From: Candidatus Shapirobacteria bacterium
Lineage (GTDB): Bacteria > Patescibacteriota > Microgenomatia > UBA12405
Direction of reading: 5' to 3'
Assembly (NCBI GenBank): GCA_026395315.1
Contig: JAPLYY010000058.1
Coordinates: 1 to 9,885 of the forward strand
Length of the DNA: 9,885 nt
A program made the translations under genes and the position numbers. This document shows, in pieces, positions 5,497 through 9,885 of the stretch. Numbering within the stretch: the first letter of the stretch is position 1; the number at the start of each line of letters is the position of its first letter. The notes beneath the pieces were generated by a model that saw only the letters and a list, made by a program, of their open reading frames with translations, did no database searches and was not told the origin of the DNA.

Positions 5497-6373
5497 TAAA
5501 CTTCTCATCATCTCCGGTCCCACCGCCACCGGTAAAACCGCCCTTGCCATCAAACTGGCCAAAATATTCAATGGTGAATTAATTTCCGCCGATTCCCGTC
5601 AGCTCTATCAAGGCATGGACATTGGCACCGGCAAAGATCATCCGAAAAATATCAAAATCAATTTAATCGATATTATCAAGCCCAACGAAACCTTTTCAGT
5701 CGCCCAATATCAACGTCTAGTTCTAAAAGAAATTGCCAGAATACAGGCCGAAAATAAATTATCGATAATTGTTGGTGGTTCCGGTTTATATATTGACTCT
5801 GTGGTTAATTCTCAACCAACTTACTCGATTAAACCAAATACATTTTTAAGATTTTTCTTAAATAAATTTAGCGTTTCTACTTTACAAAAAATTTACAAAT
5901 TATTAGATAAAAAAAATTATTTATTACTGAATAATTCCGATAAAAACAATCCCCGTCGACTAATTAGAAAGATAGAAATTAGATTATTTTGTAGAGACGT
6001 GATTAATCACGTCTCTACCAATTTTAATACTCTTCACTTGTCTTTAACTGCTTCTAATTCATATTTATTTCCTAAAATTGATCAACGCATTCAACAACGC
6101 CTGAAATTAGGTCTTTTAGATGAAATCAAAACTTTATTAAAAACATATAATTGGTCTGATCCCGGTTTAAAAACCATTGCTTATAAAGAATTTAAAGTAG
6201 GGGCGCAGCTTGCCTGCGCCCTCAGAGAATGGTCATCGGATGAGAAAGCATTAGTCCGTCGCCAAAAAACCTGGTTTAAAAAAATACCCGGTATTATTTT
6301 TATTGACGTTACTAAACCAGGCCTTACCGGTAAAACTGTAGCTTTAATTAAAAAATGGTACAATTTAGTATGA
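5489..6373 (+). CDS. miaA: tRNA dimethylallyltransferase MiaA
   Basis: MiaA transfers a dimethylallyl group to N6 of A37 in tRNAs that read UNN codons. The 294-residue protein shows the P-loop 'GPTATGKT' (10-17), the 'DSRQLYQGMDIGTGK' motif (35-49) with the catalytic Asp35, 'VGGSGLYI' (95-102), 'NPRRLIRKIE' (154-163), 'GLLDEI' (208-213), 'IAYKEF' (230-235) and 'RRQKTWFKK' (257-265). I chose the ATG at 5489: the motif begins only ten residues later and longer versions would run into ychF; it overlaps the ychF stop region by 8 bp. Two palindromic elements lie inside the gene, encoding residues 168-177 and 238-245. The second lies where the 'TR-x-AKRQ' helix usually approaches, and the conserved Thr-Arg pair is not visible. 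Codons 110-190 are strikingly AT-rich compared with the ends. The reading frame is intact, so the enzyme is probably active. Confidence 0.93.
   Translation: MFNKLLIISGPTATGKTALAIKLAKIFNGELISADSRQLYQGMDIGTGKDHPKNIKINLIDIIKPNETFSVAQYQRLVLKEIARIQAENKLSIIVGGSGLYIDSVVNSQPTYSIKPNTFLRFFLNKFSVSTLQKIYKLLDKKNYLLLNNSDKNNPRRLIRKIEIRLFCRDVINHVSTNFNTLHLSLTASNSYLFPKIDQRIQQRLKLGLLDEIKTLLKTYNWSDPGLKTIAYKEFKVGAQLACALREWSSDEKALVRRQKTWFKKIPGIIFIDVTKPGLTGKTVALIKKWYNLV
5991..6018 (+). repeat. Perfect 28-bp palindrome with GTAG head, in frame in miaA
   Basis: The left arm GTAGAGACGTGATT (5991-6004) is the exact reverse complement of the right arm AATCACGTCTCTAC (6005-6018), with no spacer. It is translated as part of residues 168-177 (CRDVINHVST) right after the conserved 'NPRRLIRKIE' motif. 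The GTAG head recalls REP elements, whose hairpins carry this tetranucleotide at the foot. Confidence 0.85.
6197..6221 (+). repeat. Second GTAG-headed hairpin in frame in miaA
   Basis: GTAG (6197-6200) precedes an 8-bp stem, GGGCGCAG (6201-6208) and CTGCGCCC (6214-6221), with a 5-nt loop. It stands out as GC-rich in an AT-rich stretch. It encodes residues 238-245 (GAQLACAL). The shared head GTAGRGRCG with the palindrome at 5991 suggests one element family. Confidence 0.7.
6356..6364 (+). promoter_or_regulatory. Extended -10 promoter of the AI-2E-type gene, inside the end of miaA
   Basis: TGGTACAAT matches TGnTATAAT with one mismatch and ends 5 nt before the ATG at 6370. It is read within the last codons of miaA. 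Its position argues that the in-frame ATG at 6355 is not the start, since the transcript would begin downstream of it. Confidence 0.6.
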
Positions 6374-7344
6374 AACCCACCCGAGTTGAAATATCATATA
6401 AAACCATTATTTTTACCGTACTTTTCCTCATTGCTCTTTCCCTCCTCTGGCTAATCCGGGACATCATTCTTCTTTTTTTTGTTTGTTTTCTGTTAATGTT
6501 ATCTCTCAACCCAACCATTAATCGGCTGGAAAAATTCAAAATACCCCGAACCGTCTCCATATTTATTATTTATGCCATAGTCATCGCCTTCTTCAGTTTT
6601 GCTCTGGCCGGAATTATTCCTATCCTCGTCAATCAAACCAGTGACCTGGTTCGAGACTTACCTTCGAGCTTACAAAATGTTCAGATTTTGGGCTTATCAG
6701 CGGTTGACCTGTCTTCCCAGTTTAAAATCTTGGAAACTATTCCCGCCGATATTGCCAAAACCATTGTTTCCATCTTCTCCAATATTTTTTCCGGTTTCAT
6801 TATTTTGGTAATCACTTTTTATTTACTTCATGAACGCAGGAATGTTGATAAATATAGCCTTAAATTCCTTGGCGCCAAAGGCCAGCTCACCGTCCGGTCT
6901 GTCTTCGAACAACTCGAAGCCCGGCTCGGCCACTGGGTTAACGCCGAATTGTTATTAATGACCATTATCGGCATTTTGTCATATATCGGCTATCTTTTTC
7001 TTGGCTTACCCTACGCTCTGCCCTTAGCCTTAATTGCCGGTCTTTTGGAAATAGTTCCCAATATCGGTCCGATTATCACTACATTTATCGCCGCTTTGGT
7101 CGGACTTACCGTTTCGCCTTTCATTGCTCTGATGACCATACTTTGGGGCATTGTTGTTCATCAGTCTGAGAATAACTTTATCACCCCCAAGATTATGAAA
7201 GAAACTGTCGGTCTCAATCCTATAATTACAATTTTAAGCATTGCTACCGGCGCTAAATTAGCGGGTATCGGTGGCGCCTTACTGGCCGTTCCTATCTATC
7301 TGGCTGTTGAAACTGTGGTTAAAGTTCTTTCCACTCGAAAATAA
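6370..7344 (+). CDS. AI-2E family (PerM/UPF0118) membrane protein
   Basis: Members of this family are multi-pass inner membrane proteins; some act as autoinducer-2 exporters and others as Na+/H+ antiporters, so the substrate is not predictable. The 324-residue protein has hydrophobic segments at about 12-29, 31-46, 62-88, 132-153, 195-225, 227-265 and 283-320, with a soluble stretch at 89-130 between the third and fourth. Family signatures are 'GLLEIVPNIGPIIT' (224-237), 'ENNFITPKIM' (267-276) and 'VGLNPIITILSIATGAKLAGIGGALLAVP' type residues (280-308). The length is typical (about 330-370). I chose ATG 6370 over ATG 6355: the start overlaps the miaA stop as ATGA, and an extended -10 box lies between the two candidates. 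The stop codon is 1 bp from the 3' end of the convergent rnpB gene, and no separate terminator is visible. Confidence 0.88.
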   Translation: MKPTRVEISYKTIIFTVLFLIALSLLWLIRDIILLFFVCFLLMLSLNPTINRLEKFKIPRTVSIFIIYAIVIAFFSFALAGIIPILVNQTSDLVRDLPSSLQNVQILGLSAVDLSSQFKILETIPADIAKTIVSIFSNIFSGFIILVITFYLLHERRNVDKYSLKFLGAKGQLTVRSVFEQLEARLGHWVNAELLLMTIIGILSYIGYLFLGLPYALPLALIAGLLEIVPNIGPIITTFIAALVGLTVSPFIALMTILWGIVVHQSENNFITPKIMKETVGLNPIITILSIATGAKLAGIGGALLAVPIYLAVETVVKVLSTRK

Positions 7345-7478
7345 TATCTGCAGAGATTGATAAGCCGGATTCTGTTTAGGGACCATCAATCTAGTCTCTC
7401 TACCTGGTACTTCCAAACTTCGTAGGTCTACGTACCTTTTGAGATTTCCGCGGGAAGGATGCTCGTTTCACCTCGGCT

Positions 7479-7501
7479 CGCCGTAGCTTCTTGCAAAGGC
7501 G
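7479..7501 (-). repeat. Hairpin repeat copy 1 inside rnpB (P12 position)
   Basis: On the plus strand it reads CGCCGTAGCTT, then a variable middle, then GGCG. The CGCC/GGCG ends pair, with a short inner GC stem. It lies between GGTAAG and GGTGAAA of the RNA, where E. coli has helix P12. It shares its first 11 bases exactly with the copy at 7601. Confidence 0.7.
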
Positions 7502-7600
7502 GCTTACCTATTCGTCTCTGTAGCATAGCCGTCAGATTACTCCGACCTCTACCTTTTTGAGTTCCCTGAAGTTTTGCGGTCCGGACTTTCCTCTTAGCCT

Positions 7601-7622
7601 CGCCGTAGCTTTCGCGTAGGCG
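7601..7622 (-). repeat. Hairpin repeat copy 2 inside rnpB (P3 position)
   Basis: This copy has the same CGCCGTAGCTT start and GGCG end, and the same orientation as the copy at 7479, about 120 bp away. In the RNA it is the tip of the stem closed by CTTA and TAAG that precedes the GAGGAAAGTCC segment, i.e. P3. Confidence 0.7.
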
Positions 7623-7658
7623 GGATTAAGTGTGTCCTTCAACCTCTGCAGACACCGT

Positions 7659-7664
7659 ATTATA
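7659..7664 (-). promoter_or_regulatory. -10 box of rnpB
   Basis: The minus strand reads TATAAT, followed by ACGGTG and then the P1 helix, so the predicted transcription start (about 7653-7652) coincides with the expected 5' end of the RNA. The upstream trinucleotide is GTA, so this is not an extended -10. The terminator of the preceding minus-strand unit lies at the -35 position. Confidence 0.65.
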
Positions 7665-7668
7665 TACT

Positions 7669-7701
7669 AAAAACCCCCTCCAAATGCTTTGGAAGGGGTT
7701 T
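7669..7701 (-). terminator. Rho-independent terminator of the minus-strand DUF5679-like gene
   Basis: Hairpin with pairs 7671-7677/7695-7701 and 7679-7684/7688-7693, one C-A mismatch (7678/7694) and a 3-nt loop. On the minus strand it ends in TTTTT (7673-7669). It lies 15 bp after the stop of the 7717-7893 gene, insulating it from rnpB. Confidence 0.85.
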
Positions 7702-7716
7702 GAACATCTCCGAAAA

Positions 7717-7893
7717 CTACGCTAATAAGGCAGCGTCGGCGGCAGACAAAATTTTGAACATTTTGGTACCGGTCTCTGGATCAACTGCTTCTGCGGCTGG
7801 TCGGCCATTTTTCAAAGTTACTTTTTTAACTTTAGACACGTCGACTTCGACGGCTTTTCTCGATTTTACGGAATAAAATTTAATTACTGGCAT
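7717..7893 (-). CDS. DUF5679-like small protein lacking the zinc-ribbon cysteines
   Basis: The 58-residue protein follows the DUF5679 layout: 'FYSVKSRKAVEV' at the N-terminus, the conserved 'VTLKNGRPA' (25-33) and 'GTKMFKI' (42-48). In the family as I know it, the first and last parts carry C-x-x-C pairs that make a zinc ribbon. Here those positions are S8-V-K-S11 and D38-P-E-T41, so no cysteine remains and zinc binding is not expected. A 10-residue Ala/Leu tail follows. I chose ATG 7893 because AGGGGGTG (7910-7903) sits 9 nt upstream as a ribosome binding site; the alternative GTG at 7905, which overlaps the upstream stop as GTGA, lies inside that site. The gene is the second of a two-gene unit and ends at a terminator. 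Its function is unknown; a nucleic-acid or ribosome-associated role would be a guess. Confidence 0.8.
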   Translation of the reverse strand: MPVIKFYSVKSRKAVEVDVSKVKKVTLKNGRPAAEAVDPETGTKMFKILSAADAALLA

Positions 7894-7901
7894 TAATCTT
7901 G

Positions 7902-8012
7902 TCACCCCCTTGAAATTAAATTATTAATTAGGAATATGGCAGCGATAGCAATAGTACTCAAAACGAAGCTTTTTAGCAAATCTTTTTTTAAATAATTTTC
8001 CTGATCTATCAT
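7902..8012 (-). CDS. 36-residue single-pass membrane peptide, hypothetical
   Basis: A short ORF on the minus strand, from ATG at 8012 to TGA at 7902, encodes a polar, lysine-rich N-terminus (MIDQENYLKKDLLKS), one hydrophobic segment at about 16-32 (VLSTIAIAAIFLINNLI) and a short 'SRG' end. This is a classic small membrane peptide architecture with positive charge before the helix. Support for it being a real gene: an extended -10 promoter (TGTTATACT) ends 9 nt before the ATG, the stop overlaps the ribosome binding site of the next gene, and without it the 150 bp between that promoter and the DUF5679-like gene would be empty. I do not recognise a family. It is too short for a firm homology claim; codon support alone is weak. 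Confidence 0.6.
   Translation of the reverse strand: MIDQENYLKKDLLKSFVLSTIAIAAIFLINNLISRG
7903..7910 (-). promoter_or_regulatory. Ribosome binding site of the DUF5679-like gene
   Basis: AGGGGGTG on the minus strand, 9 nt before the ATG at 7893, overlaps the stop codon of the upstream 36-codon ORF. Termination there and initiation here may be coupled. It decides the start in favour of ATG 7893. Confidence 0.65.
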
Positions 8013-8021
8013 TTTCAAGCC

Positions 8022-8030
8022 AGTATAACA
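8022..8030 (-). promoter_or_regulatory. Extended -10 promoter of the minus-strand two-gene unit
   Basis: The minus strand reads TGTTATACT, an extended -10 with one mismatch, ending 9 nt before the ATG at 8012. The predicted leader is 2-3 nt. It is back to back with the plus-strand promoter at 8039. Confidence 0.6.
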
Positions 8031-8038
8031 CAGTTCTT

Positions 8039-8047
8039 TGCTACAAT
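8039..8047 (+). promoter_or_regulatory. Extended -10 promoter of the DUF4446 gene
   Basis: TGCTACAAT matches TGnTATAAT with one mismatch and ends 9 nt before the GTG at 8057. The expected start near 8054 leaves a leader of about 3 nt. The element occupies the -35 region of the divergent promoter, so the two may interfere with each other. Confidence 0.6.
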
Positions 8048-8056
8048 TAGTTTATC

Positions 8057-8410
8057 GTGAATCTATTTTATATAATCACCATTCTAAATCTATTGGGTCT
8101 TTCCTATCTTACCTTTTTATTTTACCGATTCCGCTTTAAAAGTCATCCCCAAGCTAATTCCAATTTGACCCCTTCCCAGACTAATTATAAAATCCATCTC
8201 AGTCGGTTTAATCCCTTTGAAGAAGTTGGTGGTGATCAGAGCTTTATTTTGTGTCTGTTGGATAATAGTTTGTCTGGTGTTATTATTACTTCATTACACC
8301 ATCGGGATTTTACTCGGGTTTATGCCAAAACCATAAAAAACGGTGAATCTCTTCAGGGTCGTCTTTCCCCGGAGGAAATAAAAGCCCTTAACGATACTAT
8401 TAATAGTTAG
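8057..8410 (+). CDS. DUF4446 family membrane-anchored protein
   Basis: The 117-residue protein has an N-terminal membrane segment (about 3-24) followed by a basic stretch, then the DUF4446 core (about 47-112). The core signature is clear: 'RFNPFEEVGGDQSFILCLLD' type residues at 50-69, 'SGVIITSLHHRDFTRVYAK' at 73-91, 'NGES' and a final 'LSPEEIKAL'. The family is usually longer (150-170 residues) with a coiled coil between the membrane segment and the core; here that linker is only about 20 residues. Its function is unknown. The start is GTG, supported by the promoter just upstream and by the immediate membrane segment. The DUF3048 gene starts 7 bp after the stop, so the two are likely one operon acting at the cell envelope. 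Confidence 0.88.
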   Translation: MNLFYIITILNLLGLSYLTFLFYRFRFKSHPQANSNLTPSQTNYKIHLSRFNPFEEVGGDQSFILCLLDNSLSGVIITSLHHRDFTRVYAKTIKNGESLQGRLSPEEIKALNDTINS

Positions 8411-8417
8411 CTAAAAA

Positions 8418-9656
8418 ATGAAATCATCACCCACTAAAATCATCTATTACTTAGGTCTTTTTTTGGTTATAACCGGCATTTCTTATTTTGCTTTTTCCCG
8501 TTTTGCCAGATCATCCGGCAATAATCCCACCCAAACAGTTAATACTCCTACTTCAGCCCCGATCAAGGCCGGCATTTTGACTTTTTCCGGTCCCAAAACT
8601 GAAGTCTGTCCTCTTAACGGTCAATTGTTTACTAAAGATGAAAAAAATCTCTGGTCAACCAAGCGTCCTTTGGTAGTCATGATCGAAAACCATGCTGATT
8701 CCCGGCCCCAATCCGGCTTAAACAACGCCGATATTGTCTATGAAGCCGTGGCCGAAGGCGGTATTACCCGTTTTGAGGCAGTTTTTTACTGTAATGTGGT
8801 TAAAGGTGCTCCCAATAAATATGATGTTGGTCCGGTCAGATCCGCCCGCACTTATTTTCTTGATATTGCTTCTGAATATGCCGATTACCCTCTTTATGCC
8901 CATGTCGGCGGTGCTAATTGTAGCGGCAGTGATTCTGCCGTTAAGACTACTAACTGTTCTACCGATGTCCGGGCCCAAGCTTTAGAGCAAATTTCTAAAT
9001 ATAGTTGGACCAGTAAGGGTACTTGGGGAGATCTCAACCAATTTTCCCTGTCTTATAAAGCCTGCCGTCGTGAACCGGATCGTACCGGTACCGAAAAAGC
9101 TACCGAACATACCATGTATTGTTCTACCAGTGAATTGTGGAATGTCGCCGCCGCCAGAGGTCTGACCAACATGACTCTGGTCAACAACACCTCCTGGGAT
9201 AAAAACTTCCGTAGCTGGTTGTTTAAAGCCCCAGACCTTCCCGCTTCCACTGCCACCGCTATTAACATTGCCTTCGACTTTTGGTCCGGTTACAAAGATT
9301 ATTCAGTCGCCTGGAAATACAGTGTCGCTACCAAAGAATATATTCGCACCAACGCTGGTCAACCAACTACTGATTTCAACGACAACGAGCCTTTGACTGC
9401 CAAAGATGTCATCATCCAATTTGCCAAGGAATCCCGTTCTATCGACGAGCATCTTCACAACCTTTACGGTGTGATCGGTACCGGCACGGGAGTTCTGCTT
9501 CAGAATGGCACAAAAACCGATATTACCTGGTCCAAAGCCAACCGCACCTCCCGCACCATTTTTAAAGACACTACCGGCAAAGAAGTCAATTTAGTTCCCG
9601 GCCGTATCTGGGTAGAAATTTTACCAATTGGTGCCTCTGTTAGTTATGAAGGTTAG
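8418..9656 (+). CDS. DUF3048 (YerB-like) membrane-anchored extracytoplasmic protein
   Basis: The 412-residue protein starts with a membrane anchor (about 9-27, preceded by K3-K7) and a Ser/Thr/Pro-rich linker (about 31-58), so the rest should lie outside the membrane. The DUF3048 core is recognised by 'RPLVVMIENHADSRPQSGL' type residues (83-101), 'ADIVYEAVAEGGITRFEAVF' (104-123), 'VGPVRSARTYF' (137-147) and 'AHVGG' (161-165). The C-terminal part, with 'LYGVIGTGTGVLLQNG' and the ending 'GRIWVEILPIG', corresponds to the second DUF3048 domain. B. subtilis YerB is a lipoprotein; here there is no lipobox, only an uncleaved-looking anchor. Six cysteines (64, 125, 168, 180, 216, 235) could form disulfides outside the cell. 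The function of the family is not established. It follows DUF4446 by 7 bp and overlaps the next gene by 11 bp. Confidence 0.92.
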   Translation: MKSSPTKIIYYLGLFLVITGISYFAFSRFARSSGNNPTQTVNTPTSAPIKAGILTFSGPKTEVCPLNGQLFTKDEKNLWSTKRPLVVMIENHADSRPQSGLNNADIVYEAVAEGGITRFEAVFYCNVVKGAPNKYDVGPVRSARTYFLDIASEYADYPLYAHVGGANCSGSDSAVKTTNCSTDVRAQALEQISKYSWTSKGTWGDLNQFSLSYKACRREPDRTGTEKATEHTMYCSTSELWNVAAARGLTNMTLVNNTSWDKNFRSWLFKAPDLPASTATAINIAFDFWSGYKDYSVAWKYSVATKEYIRTNAGQPTTDFNDNEPLTAKDVIIQFAKESRSIDEHLHNLYGVIGTGTGVLLQNGTKTDITWSKANRTSRTIFKDTTGKEVNLVPGRIWVEILPIGASVSYEG

Positions 9657-9885
9657 TCACCGTCTTAAATCTCTATTTACTTCCCAAACCAGATCGAAAT
9701 TAATTGCCATCTTTTTTAGTCATATTACCGAACTGTACTATGTCCGTGAATTAGTTAGGTTAACCGGGGAAGAAATAAATTCAGTCCGCCGTGAACTGGA
9801 GAATATGAAAACATCAGGTTTAATTTCCTTCGAACCCCGGGGTAACCGCCTCTATTATTGGTCCAACCGCGATCATTTTCTGGCC
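9646..9885 (+). CDS. ArsR-like winged-helix DNA-binding protein, 5' part (runs off window)
   Basis: The ATG at 9646 opens a frame that stays open to the window end (80 codons). The start overlaps the DUF3048 stop by 11 bp, indicating translational coupling. The protein shows 'SLFTSQTRSKLIAIFF' (first helix), 'YYVRELVRLTG' (second helix), 'INSVRRELENMKTSGLI' (recognition helix and linker) and 'EPRGNRLYYWSNRD' (the beta wing). This is the compact winged helix seen in small putative transcription regulators common in Patescibacteria, in which the wing carries 'RGNRxYY'. No cysteine metal site is visible in the part shown. Targets are unknown; local control of the DUF4446-DUF3048 unit is possible but unsupported. 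The C-terminus lies outside the window. Confidence 0.82.
   Translation, partial: MKVSHRLKSLFTSQTRSKLIAIFFSHITELYYVRELVRLTGEEINSVRRELENMKTSGLISFEPRGNRLYYWSNRDHFLA

Larger units (their letters stand above)
7346..7653 (-). ncRNA. rnpB: RNase P RNA (bacterial type A-like), catalytic subunit
   Basis: RNase P RNA cleaves the 5' leader from pre-tRNAs. On the minus strand the conserved landmarks appear in order: 5' CTGCAGAGGTTGA forming a 13-bp P1 helix with TCAATCTCTGCAG near the 3' end (one G-U pair); GAGGAAAGTCCGGAC (CRI/P4, about 7577-7591); ACAGAGA; GGTGAAAC; and near the 3' end ACAGAATCCGGCTTATC, the universal P4 3' strand. P2 can be drawn as GGAC with GTCC. At about 308 nt it is shorter than the 377-nt E. 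coli RNA, and I could not place a P13/P14 pair. The apical parts of what I take to be P3 and P12 are made of two copies of one hairpin repeat. A TATAAT box lies at 7664-7659, giving a start near 7653. Ends are accurate to a few bases. Confidence 0.95.

Noticed and set aside
7894..7905. GTG start for the DUF5679-like gene
   Set aside because: It lies within the G-rich ribosome binding site itself, leaving nothing upstream to recruit ribosomes; the ATG at 7893 has ideal spacing. Coupled initiation at the GTG cannot be fully excluded.
8053..9268. Minus- and plus-strand open frames inside the DUF3048 gene (e.g. 8718-8978, 9053-9268)
   Set aside because: They overlap conserved DUF3048 motifs and have no independent start signals.
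1..9885. CRISPR array, tRNA gene, insertion sequence or prophage
   Set aside because: No regularly spaced direct repeats, no cloverleaf with a conserved T-loop, and no transposase or integrase motif was found in any frame I read. The palindromes are too few and unevenly spaced for CRISPR.

Overview
The window looks like a chromosomal segment of a small-genome bacterium of the Candidate Phyla Radiation (Patescibacteria), most likely Microgenomates-like. The grounds are gene content and style: compact, mostly co-directional, AT-rich genes, several without a Shine-Dalgarno sequence; a recX-rny-HU order; short versions of DUF4446, DUF3048 and DUF5679-type proteins; and the ArsR-like winged-helix family common in that group. 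UGA is used as an ordinary stop (e.g. at 3051-3053 and 6371-6373), so the UGA=Gly code of Absconditabacteria/Gracilibacteria does not apply. The phylum call is inference from memory; no search was run.

Layout. 1-411: 3' part of recX. 518-2053: rny (RNase Y) with a good ribosome binding site. 2116-2388: an HU-type nucleoid protein with its own promoter and a strong terminator (2403-2436). 2448-4389: an accessory trio, a DUF218/YdcF-like protein, a TPR protein and an S51 (peptidase E-like) hydrolase. 4411-7344: ychF, miaA and an AI-2E/PerM-type membrane protein, tightly packed with overlapping ends. 7346-7653, minus strand: rnpB, the RNase P RNA, convergent with the AI-2E gene. 7717-8012, minus strand: a two-gene unit of a previously unlisted 36-residue membrane peptide and a 58-residue DUF5679-like protein lacking the family's cysteines. 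A divergent promoter pair at 8022-8047 separates it from the plus-strand run DUF4446 - DUF3048 - winged-helix regulator (8057 to the window end).

The core theme is RNA processing and translation housekeeping: RNase Y (mRNA decay), RNase P (tRNA 5' maturation), MiaA (tRNA A37 prenylation) and YchF (ribosome-associated ATPase), plus recombination control (RecX) and chromosome packaging (HU).

Two patterns cut across the genes. First, six genes carry a -10 box, five of them of the extended TGn type, only 5-9 nt before the start codon, which predicts leaderless or nearly leaderless mRNAs and corrects several start codons. Second, palindromic hairpin elements are embedded inside functional genes: one in frame in ychF, two GTAG-headed ones in frame in miaA, and two copies of one hairpin in peripheral stems of rnpB. 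Other oddities are an RNase Y with an amphipathic helix in place of the usual membrane anchor, and an HU without the DNA-intercalating proline.
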